A stretch of DNA of 64,000 nt, taken from Onthophagus taurus. Lineage: Eukaryota > Arthropoda > Insecta > Coleoptera > Scarabaeidae. A program made the position numbers and the translations under genes. The notes below the pieces were generated by a model, which searched no databases, was not told the origin of the DNA, and saw only the letters and a program-made list of their open reading frames with translations. Position 1 is the stretch's first letter. Each line of letters starts with the position of its first letter. Positions 45,401 to 57,858 of the stretch are shown here, in pieces. The stretch is taken from NCBI RefSeq assembly GCF_036711975.1, contig NC_091972.1:1369001-1433000 (forward strand). The letters run 5' to 3'.

Positions 45401-47335
45401 TATATAAAATCATTTCAGTTGTGTGGTCGATGTGATCATAAAAAAAGTAAAATTGATATGGAGATTAAGTTAAAATAGTCGTGTAATCTGTATTTATAAT
45501 GACAAAATATCATTATAGCTCGGTTAATTGAGTTTGACGGTGGTGGTCCTCGATTTTATTATTTATTCGACGATAAATAATAAAATGGCTACGGCCCCCG
45601 TCCTCCGCCGGATAGAAGTCGACCCTCTGCCTTCGAGGTGTCGGCCTCGCGGTGACGCGCGTGTGTTATTGCGGGAAATTAATGCGAATGGAATCGAATC
45701 CGGAGCCGGTAAATGGGAATCGTTTTGTTCTAGTCGACGTAAAACACGATCGTCCGTTGCGTTCCTCCTGCGGGGCTCGCTTGGGCGTAGGGTGTTAATT
45801 ATTGTCGCGTTAATGGCCATTCTGGGAGGAGGAGAATCGAACCTCAGTTAACTCTACGTGAAGAAATCGTTGCTAAGGTCCGTATAAGGAAATCAAGAAA
45901 AGAAGTTTTTGAAACATTTCTACTCTCACTTTCTTTGTTTTCTATCAACAGATTATTATTTACTATTTATTTACTTTATATTTTATTGCCGCTTTAATTA
46001 TATGGAATCTAACACACACACAATACTACTTTCATTTCCTGGCACAAACATTCCAAACTGCTCCTCTTCCTTCTAAATACACACCTTCGAATGTTCTTCG
46101 TGTTCACCTTATTGTGAATTCTTTAAATTCACTCCCTGGCGCTACGATGGTTCATGTAAATAAGTCAATTAATTTAACTGGTTTAAACTGTTTTAGATTC
46201 CGATTCGATTGTTTTAACATGTTGAAATTGGAACCGAAATCGAATGATAATTTCGCGTTTTTTTTTGTTCTTTTGGCGAATTAAAATGATGAAGGCGTTA
46301 GAATTTTGGAGGTACGTCTATTGTAAATTAAACATTTTGTGAGTGGGTATTTGGCGTGGTTTTTAAGAGTCTATTGACCTTAGAATTGCGGTACAAACCG
46401 CTCGAGGTGAGAAAATACAACGGACCCGCTGACACTATTGGCTATTTATGGGAATTGTTTTTAGATACAGATTACTTAGAAATTGTTCTGTAGCTTTAGG
46501 TTTTTTATTATTTTTTGTCTCTCACTTTTGTAATCCCACTGTCAAGACTCTTAATTGGATCGGATAAAACATTATAAATAAATAATGTTATTGGCGCTAC
46601 GTATTACAAGAGTTGCGTGGAAGGTGGTCTTATGGGTTTTATTTCATGTGTGTTTACAGTTAACTGCAATAAAATGCCTCCAAGCCACCGCATTAACCCG
46701 CTTTCCGGCTATAACTTTTCTACCGTTGCTAATTTTAATTAAATTATTAGAACCGTATATACATGGTTTCTCACGTTATAACAATAAATTTTGAGAATAA
46801 TTAAACAATTAAATTATGCAATTGAATTTCTAGGAATATAACAACGAAATTTTCAGGTTTTCGTAGACAACAAGATAAAAAAATTCCTGGAAATTCAAGG
46901 AAGATAAGAAGCAGCTATAAAACTCGCGAATCCTTTGTCTAGAAAGATTTACCAATTGATTGCGCTCTAAATCAACTATTTCGTGAGTTACAAGATTAAC
47001 CATTAAGTAGACTTCGATTCATTTTTTTCATCCACACCTAATTATGATAAAATTCGAAAATATGAAAATTAGAAGAATTCGTAGTTTCCAAATTGGTTAA
47101 TAAAAAAAAACGATATTCCGAGCATGATACAGAAAACCTTTTAGAATAAAAGTTGTGGCAAATTTTACCCTTTACACATTACTCACTAACACTTTTACAC
47201 TCAGATGCATCAATGTCGAGAAAATTCGAAAATATGAAAATTAGAAGAATTCGTAGTTTCACAATTGTTTAACGAAAAAAAAAAACGGCATTCCGAGCAT
47301 GATGCAGTATACTTTGTAAATAAAATTATTTAATG
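45401..47335. other. No gene seen
   Basis: A GC-richer island at about 45530-45850 has overlapping ORFs on both strands, and another lies at 46370-46760. Neither has a known domain. A local direct repeat lies at 47046-47306. Confidence 0.4.
47046..47306 (+). repeat. Direct repeat, two units about 172 bp apart
   Basis: AAAATTCGAAAATATGAAAA, then GAAGAATTCGTAGTTTC and TTCCGAGCATGATRCAG, occurs at 47050-47130 and again at 47222-47306. The second copy abuts the mariner-like element at 47340. Confidence 0.75.
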
Positions 47336-47339
47336 TTAT

Positions 47340-49649
47340 ACAGGGTGACTGGTACATAAACGTGAATATTGAAATACGTTGTTCTAGAGCTCATTTGTAA
47401 TTGATTAAGCCAAATATGCCTTATACAAAGCTGAATAGTTTAGGAGTTATTTCAATTTTTTGTTTTTTGTACAAGTTCAGTACATACTCTTACAAATCTT
47501 AAAATTTAGAGAGTAATAATAGTTTCTTTGGCAATGTATTGACTTTTCTGGATAGATTACACTCTAATACACATTTTAAGTTGAAAAATATTTTAAATAT
47601 TTCGATGCTTTAAAAATATAGGGTGTGAAATATTCGATTTTTAAGTTAATTTTTATATAATGTGTTTATTTAAAAATTTTGATAATACATTTAGCGTACC
47701 AATTATTGTAAAAACTTCTCTGTTTTCTTACATTTCGAATAAGGTATTAAGCATGGAAAAATGTCTTTCTAATTACCCAATAATAAGATAACAAGTGGCG
47801 CGAATACAATTTTGACAACCTACCCAATGTTAATGAAAGTCAAAATCGATTACACCTACTATTTATTGTTGCTTATTAGAACTAAAACATAACGTTAATT
47901 CAGACAACCATAAAAAATTAAGCAACTAACATTAAAAAAAAATTAACAGAATCATGTGACATAACTTCTAACTCTAACTCAAAAAAACTCAGCGCGAAAC
48001 ACAATTTGGCCCCCCCCTGTTGCAATAAGGAACCAACTGGAAAAAACTTTACCGTCAAGGGAGGTCCAATTACAAGTCTGCTTCAAAAACTGCACCTCTA
48101 TTCCTAATACATGCTTGAGCCGTTTATCTTATTTCCGACCTTGTTATTTTATTTGTAATTGTAGTTCTTAAAACATTTGCTTCATTTTGGATTCTCTCTA
48201 TTAATTCATCCCTAGTATTGATTTGTGTTGCATACACTCTTTCCTTCATGTGGCCCCACACATAAAAATCTAGGGGCGTCAAATCAGGACTCCTTGCAGG
48301 CCATGGAATTGGACCTCCTCTCCCAATCCAGCGGTTAGGAAATAATTCATTTAATGAATTTCGCACATTTTGCGAATTGTACGCAGGGCATCCATCATGT
48401 TGGAAAACCATGTTATTCCTGTTTTCTAAACGTACACGGTCCAGCATTTCTATTAAATTATTATGTAAAAAAATCACCATACGTTGCGCCATTTAAATGA
48501 TCGGGAAAAAAATGAGGACCAATCAAATTATTTCCAATGAGCCCCATCCACACATTCACATTAAATTTTCTTTGGTTGCTCCTTTCCTTCGTTAGATGTG
48601 GATTTTCGTCAGTCCAATAATGTAAATTATGAAGATTTGTTATACCTTCTCTGTTAAACTTCGATTCGTCGTTCCATAAAATCCGTCTCAAGAAATATTC
48701 ATCCTGAATGTCAGCATTTAAAAGAAACTGGCAAAATTGAATCCTTCGTTCAGGATCGCCGTCTTCAAGTGCCTGGATAGGTGTGTAATGATTGCCCATT
48801 TGTCGAAGAGTTGACCAGACTTAACATTGTGATATCCCCAAATTAGCAGCGACGTTTCTTATACTGGATGTGGGTACTTCATCGAATGTTTCCAAAATGT
48901 TTTCTTCCACATTAAGTCCTACACGTTCGGCTTTTCTTAAATTGCCAGTCTCAGCTAGACGCCGATAAGTGGCGCCAAATACACTAATATGAGCAATTCG
49001 TCGATTTGGATAGCGTTGCTGATATTCTCGATGTCTAAATTCCATGGCTTACTGCCAAAACGTAAAAAAATTGTTTAACCGATGGTTGTTAACCATTAAT
49101 GAATTGAATTTCAACCGCAGGTGTAATCGATTTTGAATTTTATTCACATTGGGTAGGTTGTCAAAATTGTGTTCGTACCAATTGTTATCTTATTATTGGC
49201 TAATTGGAAAGACATTTTTCCATGCTTCATACCTCATTTGAAAGCTAACAAAACAGGGAAGTTTTTACAATAATTTGTATGCTGAATGTATCATCGAAAT
49301 TTTGAAATAGACGCTCATGAATAAACACTTTGTTTGAAAATTAACTTAAAAACCGAATATTTCACTTCCTGTATTTTTAAACCATCGAAATATTTACAGT
49401 ATTTCTTGACTTTAAATGTGTATTAGGATGTAATCTATCCAGAGAAGTCGATACATTGCCAAAGAAACTATTATTACTCTCTAAATTTCAAGATTTGTAA
49501 GAGTATGTACTGAACTTGTACAAAAAGCAAAAAATTGAAATATTTTCTAAATTATTTACTTTTCTATAAGGCATATTTAGCTTAATCAATTACAAGTGAG
49601 CTCTAGAACAACGTATTTCAATATTCACGTTTATGTACCAGTCACCCTG
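47340..49649 (-). mobile_element. Mariner-like (DD41D) element with about 520-bp TIRs
   Basis: Both ends begin CAGGGTGACTGGTACATAAA inward and remain alignable for about 520 bp (47340-47860 and 49125-49649), with scattered substitutions and a few indels. Flanks are TATA on both sides, consistent with TA target duplication. Between the long TIRs is a single transposase gene. Unusually, TIRs make up nearly half of the element. Confidence 0.9.
48124..49045 (-). pseudogene. Mariner-like transposase with DUF4817-type N-terminus, DD41D
   Basis: The N-terminus (MEFRHREYQQRYPNRRIAH) is the end of a DUF4817-like HTH, followed by VPTSSIRNVAANLGIS, a second HTH. One in-frame TAA at 48821-48823 separates this from QMGNHYTPIQALEDGDPERR. 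The first catalytic Asp is in LWNDESKFN. At about 48480 an extra T in a run of seven shifts the frame; the rest has the second Asp in FQHDGCPAY (residue 33 of the last ORF) and the third in PDLTPLDFYVW (residue 75). The spacing of 41 residues gives a DD41D pattern. With only one stop and one homopolymer indel, it was active until recently or could suffer from assembly error. The encoded enzyme would transpose the flanking TIRs at TA sites. Confidence 0.9.
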
Positions 49650-49651
49650 TA

Positions 49652-51310
49652 TAGCAAAGTAAATAAAATTTGAACATAAATAATACATGTAATTCCTTTG
49701 ACAAATCAGAAAACATTTAACAAGACAGGCTACATAAATCGAGTTTATACACATATGAAAGGAATCGAACGATAATTTTAGATGGAAAAAATAGAGCATT
49801 TTAAGTAAGCAAGCAAAAGTGGCGAAGAGCTTCGTGTCGACGTCTCGTCGCTTTCGTTGTCGTCTTGGTCGATGTCGCAACGAACAACATTATGCGCCCG
49901 CAGGTTGGTTTACCTACATTTTAAGTGATGCCCTTATTGGGAAGCGCGCAGGTATTTAGGTTGACGGCTGTGATGAAGTGCTCTTTGTCAACGGGCACAT
50001 TTTCATCGTTGAGAAGAGAAATCACTGCAAATTGAGAGTAAATCGTTTGACCGTTTCATTATTATTAAACGAGAGATAAGAAATAAGAAGAGTTTAATTA
50101 ACATTTACCTATTAACCAGGTTGGTAGCTGAAGACGAAGAAAAATTTATTAAATAAAATTAAATAAATCATAAGGGGGCGACCCGACCTTGAGAATTTCC
50201 AATTGTTTCGCGAATGGAATGCAATCGGGAGGCGAACGCGGCCGAGATGTCGATGGTACACACGGCGAGAGAAAAGTCCATTATTGGCCAAGGCCGGGAA
50301 CCGTAATTGATTTAATTATTCGCGGGCCGCAATGCGAACTGAAAAAGAAAACGAAAAAATAGAAAAAAATCGGGGCCTGTTATAATTTCCAGTACGCATA
50401 GATATTCGAACGCCGCGGACCCGATTAGATAGATATTACTTAGGAGCGGACGCCCGACTGGGGGGTCCACGCGTTCCCCAATCTCTTCACTCTTCTCCAC
50501 TCCTCTTAAACCCATCACTAATACAGTCCAGGACTCGGCAATTTCAAATCTAATCCTATTCGTCAAGAATTATAATCATCTAAAAATTGTTAGTAATTAA
50601 ACATTTATTACATTTAAGAAAAAAAATATTTTTACTACTAAAATAAAGTATGTTTTAAGATTAGGCAATAAAAATTAAAAAAAAAAGATTTGTTTTAGTT
50701 TAATTTAATTTAATTTAAAAAATTCTGTCACTTGCATTTTTTATTTCATTCAATTATATTAATTTAATAAAAAGTCTGTTTTATAACTGAGTCCGACACT
50801 GTTTGGTCAAGTCACAATTACAGAATTGTTGCGTACGACTGCGCACCGGTTATTTCTAATTATTTTAAAAGAAATAAAATATCCACGGATGTTCCTAGAA
50901 GCGCGGCATCGGGAGCAGTCGTCTCCTCATACCGCCACAGTGATCCTCTCTCTCAAAGACCAGCTCGCCTTCCCTCTTTAATGCCGTCCATTACCGGACA
51001 TTACATACGTACGGGCTATCAAGGCACAACTAAAAATGCCTTCCAGCAGAAATACCTCAAGAGCCACCGACGTTTATTTCAGAAAATTATCGGGAAGCGC
51101 TCCGTCGTCCTGCGACAACCAGCGCAACTGCTCTCCAATGATATTTCGTCGTCCTGCGAACGTTCAGACGGTCAATGCTACGCACACAACCCGTTCACAA
51201 CTTCGTCACCGCGCCGTTCAGAAATCCAACCACCACAAAGAAAATCATTATGATTATAAAAATCGAATATGAAATATCAAAAACGAATTTTGAAATGAAT
51301 AGGTATTGCA
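49652..51310. other. No gene seen
   Basis: A GC-richer island lies at about 50160-50540. The ORF at 50981-51253 has low-complexity composition and no domain. The rest is AT-rich. Confidence 0.4.
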
Positions 51311-51316
51311 AAATTC

Positions 51317-53222
51317 GCAACAAACTTTTTCCTTTATATTTCCACCCATATCTTCGTTATCTAGAAAGATAGCGAAAAACTAAGCACACGGTTGGAAAGC
51401 TTGGTCTTTTCTCTATCATAAATCGTCCGCCGATATGTTGATAATAAGAGCAAGAAAAAATAAGAAACGTCGCGCTGCATTCATTTTACCTCAGAATTAC
51501 CAAACTTCACGGCCTTGTGCAGCCGTTACCAGATGGAAATTCAATAAATGGTTTACATATTCGGAAAGAGCTGACTTTGGACTATCTTATTCCGAGTTTT
51601 CGTCCGTCAATATCCGTCGGCGTCTGTAAAAAAACGCTCCTGAAAAGGAGCCTACAGTTGGCAACAAACTTTACTTTTGTATTTCCATCTATGTACTTTT
51701 CGGACGGATATCTTTGTTATTTATAACGCTAGCGGAAAACTAAGCACACGGTTGGAAAGCTTGGTCGTTTCTCTATCTTAAACCAACTTTTCGTCTGCCA
51801 ATATGTTGATAATGAGAGCAAGAAAAAATAAGAAACGTCGCGCTGCCACGAATTTTTGCCGCGGCTAAACCATGCTTGGGTCAATAACTCTCTTATATGA
51901 CGGGGAGAAAACTCTAGAACTATATTCATCTTATGGGAAATTTTCTACTCTTTTCATCGGTATATAACACATCTCAATCACACGTTTGCACAATCGTTTA
52001 TCAGCCCAGCAACAAACTTTTCCCTAGTATTTCCGTCTACTTTTCGGGCAAATATTTTGGTTATCTAGAAAGATAGCGAAAAACTAAGCACACGGTTGGA
52101 AAGCTTGGTCGTTTCTCTATCCTAAACCGAGTTTTCGTCCGCCGATATGTTGATAATAAGAGCAAGAAAAAATAAGAAACGTCGCGCTGCATTCAATTTA
52201 CCTCAAAATTACCAAACTTCACGGCCTTGTTCAGCCGTTAACAGATGGAAATTCAATAAATGGCTTATATATTCGGAAAGAGCTGACCTTGGACTATCTT
52301 ATTCCGAGTTTTCGTCCGCCAATATCTATCAGCGTCTGTAAGAAAAACCCACCTGAAAAAGCCCCTACCGATAAAAACACGCAAATATTTCTTGCACTAA
52401 TAACTTTCCTATTTGACAGGGAGAAAACTCTACAACTATATTCAGCTTATGGGAAATTTCCTGCTCTTTCGCTAGTTTTTAGTTTTTCGCTATCTTTCTA
52501 GATAACCAAAATATTGGACCGAAAAGTAGACGGAAATACAAGGAGAAAGTTTGTTGCTGGGCTGATAAACGATTGTGCAAACGTGTGATTGAGATGTGTT
52601 ATATACCGTTGAAAAGAGCAGAAAATTTCCCATAAGATGAATATAGTTCTAGAGTTTTCTCCCCGTCATATAAGAGAGTTATTGACCCAAGCGTGGTTTA
52701 GCCGCGGCAAAAATTCGTGGCAGCGCGACGTTTCTTATTTTTTTTTGCTCTTATTATCAACATATCGGCGGAGGAAAATAGCGGTTAGAGAAATGACCAA
52801 GCTTTCCAACCGTGTGCTTAGTTTTTCGCTAGCGTTATAAATAACAAAGATATCCGTCCGAAAAGTAGATGGAAATACAAAGGTAAAGTTTGTTGCCAAC
52901 TGTAGGCTCTTTTTCAGGAGCGGTTTTTTTACAGACGCCGACAGATATTGACGGACGAAAACTCGGAATAAGATAGTCCAAGGTCAGCTCTTTCCGAATA
53001 TGTAAACCATTTATTGAATTTTCGTCTGGTAACGGCTGCACAAGGCCGTGAAGTTTGGTAATTTTAAGGTAAATTGAATGCAGCGCGACGTTTCTTATTT
53101 TTTCTTGCTCTTATTATCAACATATCGGCTTACGAAAACTCGGTTTATGATAGAGAAAAGACCAAGCTTTCCAAGTAGGTGGAAATATAAAGGAAAAAGT
53201 TTGTTGCTATCGTCTCGCCGGT
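51317..53222. mobile_element. Foldback-like element B
   Basis: Same family as 42138-45391, with forward modules on the left (copies of CTAAGCACACGGTTGGAAAG at 51378, 51739 and 52084) and inverted modules on the right (52795, and a deleted copy at 53158), meeting near 52470-52490. The right end has the full terminus (...TATCGTCTCGCCGGT, ending 53222); the left end starts at GCAACAAACTTTTTCC and lacks the outermost 15 bp, so it is truncated, and no target duplication was found. Modules contain the recurring 64-codon ORF discussed under rejected items. Confidence 0.85.
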
Positions 53223-54340
53223 CGTTCAAAATAAAATTTGCATTCAAAAATTCAAAAATAAACTATAATAAGTTTGTATTAATTGTATCAACAAATTTAT
53301 AATTTTTTATCCTCGTTTAAAAAAAAAAATTACAAGGAAAACATGTACAATGAATAAGATCGACAAAAGGAACGGTTAACCTTCACCCAAAACACCTTAT
53401 TCTGCAGAAAATAATAGGACGTTAAGGATCATGACGCGAAGAAAAAGAAGGAGTAGAAAATAATCCCGTTACAGTTTCGGCTACCTTGACACGAATGAGG
53501 GTGTCAGAAGGCACGATGATGACTACGACGAAGAAGAGGAGGTTACACGAAAGCCAAGGAAAAGGAGGCAAACCAGACCCGATCGGGAGCCATCGAGGAC
53601 CTGCACACAGCGTGAATCATAACTAAACCCGGCCATGTAAGGAGCCAGCGGAGGTTGTCTATAAAAACCGTCCATACACGACCGAGGTTCCACATTCACG
53701 CCGCCCGCAAACCAGAAAACGGGATTCCGCCGTTGCCCGAAGTAGTCGATGACGCCTTGGAGAACTTGTCAGCGCATGCTTCGGTGTTGTCGCTCCCGCA
53801 AACTTTTCACTTTTTCGGCGACGATTTTATAAGTTTATTTTCATTTTATTTACTTCTTTTTTTTTCTACCGGAACAATGCGAATTCTCGTTTATGTGGAT
53901 CTCTTCTATGGATAGTAAAGTTTTTGGGGTTGAGCTTACAATACCGAAATAAATTTCAATTAACCGTTTTCCTTTGGCGTTACGCCGCTCCGACCATCAT
54001 TCGTTCCTTCCATCGTTCGTTGGCTCATTCGTTCGAGCTCAGACGCAACAAGTGAATGAGCCTGCACATGTCACGTCGCATATTATGACCGCGACTTTCT
54101 TGCACAATCGCTTGTCACTGACCTACACAATTTCAAGCCATCTGTCCGTGCCGGTTTACCTCGACTTCTCTCCACTGACTACATATAGATACACAATTTT
54201 CCATAATAAGATTAAGTACATACACAGTTCTTTTTTTAAGAAAAAAACTTATCCTATAATAAACATAGTTATGATGAGTAACATACTATTATTATGCTTA
54301 ACATAGATGTAAACTCCTATTTTTCTTTATACAGTGAATT
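53223..54340. other. No confident gene; one exon-like ORF
   Basis: Frame 53467-53622 reads SFGYLDTNEGVRRHDDDYDE, then a basic run ending CTQRES. It is short and has no recognised family. The rest is AT-rich. Confidence 0.3.
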
Positions 54341-54344
54341 TCAC

Positions 54345-54562
54345 TGAAGATGAGCTAGTTTTAATTGTTATACAGTGCTAGACTGAGAACTAGAATCATT
54401 CGGGTTTAGCCGTCTTTAGAGACGTGCGGCTAAACCCAAATGATTCTAGTTCTAGGTATAGTGATAGTTCTACATAGTAACAGTGCTAGTGTAAAACTAA
54501 AACTGACACTAGACCTAGAACTAGAAAGTTGCGGGTTTAGCCGTGCGTCTGAAGACTTAATA
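54345..54562 (+). repeat. R1 dispersed repeat with 25-bp-arm hairpin
   Basis: GAACTAGAATCATTCGGGTT is continued by TAGCCG, an inverted repeat with 54427-54452 (one mismatch), around a 14-nt loop. A second, half hairpin follows at 54535-54553. The copy is cut at 54562 by Harbinger copy 2 and resumes at 58111. Confidence 0.75.
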
Positions 54563-54910
54563 GCTTTGTTTTGGTTCGGCAAATCTGTAGTTCCGAACGG
54601 TTCTGAACCATTCTGCGCATGCGTATTAATAGAAAAGGTGTTTTGGTTCGGGTAGAACTGGTTAAGAACTACTAAATTCTGTGTTTTGGTTCTAAAAACG
54701 TTCGTACTCAGGTAGTTCCGAATCGTTCGAACCGATTCCGAACCGTTCAAACAGTAACGGGGCAAAAGTGCGAACTCCTTTTCAGATCAGTAAGTGGAAG
54801 TGTTTTGTGAAAACAATTTTTCAAAAAATAATTTTTTTATATTTGGATGGTAAGTAGGTATCTGATAATTCAGCAAACGGATAAATAAAGCTTTTTTAAT
54901 TACTCCATAG

Positions 54911-56097
54911 ATGTCTGATTCCGAAATTTTTTTGCTATCTTCATCATCGTCTTCTTCTTCTTCTGATGAAGAAAGGATTTCAGTTTGCTTAAACGAAATT
55001 TTATATTCTCGTACAAAAAACGAAAATTATTTTGAAACGATTGTCCCTCAATATACGGACCAACAATATCTTGAACATTTTCGGATTTCAAAACATTTAA
55101 GTGCAAAATTGTCGACGGAGTTTGAAGCAAGCCACTACTATTCGAAATCTGATACTGGTTTCGATAGAATACCAGCCCAAAAATGCATTGCAATATTTTG
55201 CTGGTATGCTGGTCATGAAGCAGCTGGCTTTCGTGATGTTGCTGACCGATTTAATATTAGCATTAGTACACTGCACCAATTAATAGAAAAAGTTGTCTAT
55301 TTCCTAAGTTATAAATCACCATCCGTTATAAAATGGCCTAATGAAACTGAAAAGCGTGAAAATGAAAAACTCTTCAAAGAAAATGGGTTTTTCGGTGCTA
55401 TTGGGTGCATTGATGGTACTCACATTAAAATAGATAAGCAATCCGACGATCCCGATTCTTATTTAAATAGGAAGAAGTATTATTCCATTCAAGTAAGTTA
55501 ATTTCTTTTAGTATAATGTATATTTGGTGGTGTGAAAGAATGAAAGTAACGTTTTGATTCTAGGCACAAGTAGTATGTGATAGTACTAAAAGGATTATTG
55601 ACGTGTTTATTGGCTATCCTGGATCGGTGCATGATAGCAGAGTTTTTACAACATCACCTTTATACAACAATTTGGCTGAAAAATGTGGGGATTACTATAT
55701 ATTAGGTGACAGTGCATATCCTTGCCTAAAAAGTATAATGACACCATACAGGGATAATGGTCACTTAAATCCTACAGAAAAAAATTATAACTATAAATTT
55801 AGTCAATCCCGAATTAGGATAGAACATGTGTTTGGTATTGTAAAGCAGAAATTTCGCCAATTATACCATTTAAAGTTACAAAATATTAACACCATATGTC
55901 ATTTTATTCGGGCTTGTTTTGTGCTCTATAATTTAAGTTTGGATGATGACGTTAATATAGATGATGTCAATGAGGAATGTAATGGAAATGATAATATGAT
56001 CATGCACAATGAAGATGATGATGAAAATGAAGGAGACGACGCCGGAAAAAATTTCAGGAACTATATAGCTGCAGTTTTATACAATATTGGAGATTGA
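54911..56097 (+). CDS. HARBI1-like nuclease of Harbinger copy 2, intact
   Basis: Two exons, 54911-55492 and 55564-56097, joined across a 71-bp intron with GTAAGT..TTCTAG in phase 0; product about 371 residues, the usual HARBI1 length. The N-terminus is acidic and serine-rich (SSSSSSSSSDEER), then a helical HTH-like region (HEAAGFRDVADRFNIS). Catalytic residues visible: first Asp in GCIDGTHIKI, second in GSVHDSRVF, Glu in RIRIEHVFGIV. The C-terminus is acidic. No stop, frameshift or missing catalytic residue was seen. An AATAAA lies 108 bp after the stop. The enzyme would excise and insert the element with its SANT partner. Confidence 0.92.
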
Positions 56098-56205
56098 AAA
56101 AATATTGTGTACATTTTTGTAAAATTTTTTTGTACATGGTATTAATACAATTTTTTTTTATCTTTGTTTAACCTTTAAGGGCCAAGGTTTTCGTAAAACT
56201 TGTTG

Positions 56206-56211
56206 AATAAA
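56206..56211 (+). terminator. Polyadenylation signal of the nuclease gene
   Basis: AATAAA in TGTTGAATAAAAAAAAG, downstream of the Harbinger copy 2 nuclease stop codon at 56097. Confidence 0.6.
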
Positions 56212-56499
56212 AAAAAGATTTTAACTTTATTGGTTTTGTTTTATTGTTTTTGTTCCTTTTACTTAGAATTTGAAAAGTGATATTTGTTTTTTTTTCTTTT
56301 TTAGAAAAAAGAGTGGGTACTACATTTACATAAAGTCTTTTAACATAACGTTACCTGACATCCCTTTTTTTTTCTTAATAATGTAAGTACCTGCTCAGGT
56401 CATAAAAGTTAATCGTAACAAAGAAAAAGATATGTTTTTAAGGTTTGTTGGTTATAAACTAATATAAACCTTCTCCATTATTAACAGATCTTTATAAAA

Positions 56500-56874
56500 T
56501 GTGAGAAAAGTATTTAAAACAACTTTTTTTAGTTGCTTTATTAATTTATTTTCACGGCACCGGTTTCGAGTTTAATAAGATACTCATCATCAGCCGAATG
56601 TCAAAATTTAAAAGATATACACTAATGAAACAAAAACTTTATTTATTTTATTTATTTTATAATAAACTTGTCCATTTCAAGTTTTCAATACATTATTTGC
56701 AATTGTGTGGTGTTTATGAAAATGTTTTTGTTATATTTTTTAAATTTTGACATTCGGCTGATGATTCTTATTAAACTCGAAACCGGTACCGTGAAAATAA
56801 ATTAATAAAGCAAGTGTTTTAAATACTTTTCTCACATATTGTTATCTGAACTTGCAACATGGATTCAAACAATT
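56500..56874. mobile_element. 375-bp palindromic insertion with 14-bp target duplication
   Basis: Two arms of about 110 bp are inverted repeats beginning TGTGAGAAAAGTATTTAAAA; they contain ACCGGTTTCGAGTTTAATAA and CATCATCAGCCGAATGTC. A short single-copy tail (56836-56874) follows the right arm. The flanks carry AGATCTTTATAAAA on both sides (56486-56499 and 56875-56888), a 14-bp duplication typical of retrotransposition rather than cut-and-paste. It sits between the two Harbinger genes. On the minus reading the arms contain CTGATGA and GAAAC, discussed in the findings. Confidence 0.75.
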
Positions 56875-57086
56875 AGATCTTTATAAAACCGAAATTATAG
56901 TAAGGGAAAAAACTGAAGGGATTGTTAAAATAATAGATAAGTAAATAAATAATAGATAAGTAACATTTATACACATAAAAATAAATAATAAAAAATAATG
57001 TATTGTATACTAAAATATATAAAACAACATAAATACAGAAACATCTCCTACACTAAAATATATATAATCTACTAACTAAATTTAAA

Positions 57087-57858
57087 CTAATTTTTATTAT
57101 TTTTTTCTCTTTGAAGCGCCAAGTGTTCTTCCAGAATTTCTAATTTTCGTTGTCTATATATTTCTTTTGCTGCCATATACTCAATTTTTTTGTCATAGTA
57201 CGCTTTTAAGTCGTTTTTCATTTCAAGTAATATGTCATTTCTTTTTCTATAGGTAACTGTTGGTCTAGCTTTTCTTTTCTGTTTTGGTGTTTCGGGAATA
57301 CTTAACGTTACTGAATTAGGGTCAATTGGGGAACTGTGTTGAATTATTTGCGAGGTAGACGGTGTAATATTTATTATTCTTGATTCCTCGGTAGAGGTGG
57401 TTTCACTATGGGGGGCAGTATGTGATTGGGGAAAGGGTTCATTTAGTGGATACTCATTGGCAGCACTGAGTAAAACTTTTGGGTGTATAGATCTCTTCCT
57501 TCCTAGGACTTCGTGCATTTCATTTTCGAATTCAAAAATTTTACGCCCCCTACCAGTTTTACGATCATTATCAACTAATTTTTTGTAATTCCTTTCTAAA
57601 ACTTTCCACCGATTCTGACATTTTACGTCTGTAATAGTTACACCATTTGTACTAAGTTCATTTGCAATTACCACCCACATTTGGTTAATATTCTTTAAAT
57701 TTGAACTTGTACCAACTTTACTTCTATAAAGCCCATATAGTTTTATGAGCTCCCTTGTATTATTTACATTAAAAAAAAAATCTGAAAGGTATATTTTATT
57801 AATTAAGATTTTTTAATTAAAACGTTGCACCCTTACCTTTTTCACTTTCGCAACTCAT
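57087..57858 (-). CDS. Harbinger-encoded Myb/SANT-like DNA-binding protein, intact
   Basis: Exon 1 (57858-57837) encodes MSCESEK; a 55-bp intron (57782-57836, GTAAGG..TTTCAG) joins it to exon 2 (57781-57087), giving about 238 residues. The joined N-terminus (DFFFNVNNTRELIKLYGLYR) leads into a trihelical Myb/SANT-like domain with QMWVVIANELSTNG and CQNRWKVLERNYKKL. A low-complexity linker follows, then a helical, charged C-terminus (REKNNKN). Starting at the internal ATG 57680 would delete the first helix, so the spliced start is preferred. These proteins help Harbinger nucleases bind the ends. The gene is convergent with the nuclease gene in the same element. Confidence 0.85.

Noticed and set aside
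45528-45851. 107-residue ORF in a GC-rich island
   Set aside because: Composition follows the GC-rich island, and the opposite strand has an equally open frame.
51435-52341. A 64-codon ORF (starting MLIIRARKNKKRR) repeated at 42385-42579, 43000-43374, 51435-51629 and 52147-52341
   Set aside because: Comparing 51435-51629 with 52147-52341, most differences change the amino acid (about 9 of 11), so no protein-level constraint is visible. The ORF recurs because the Foldback-like module recurs.
53467-53622. Acidic/basic 52-residue ORF
   Set aside because: Too short to separate from chance; weak acceptor context and no family match. Mentioned only in the interval description.
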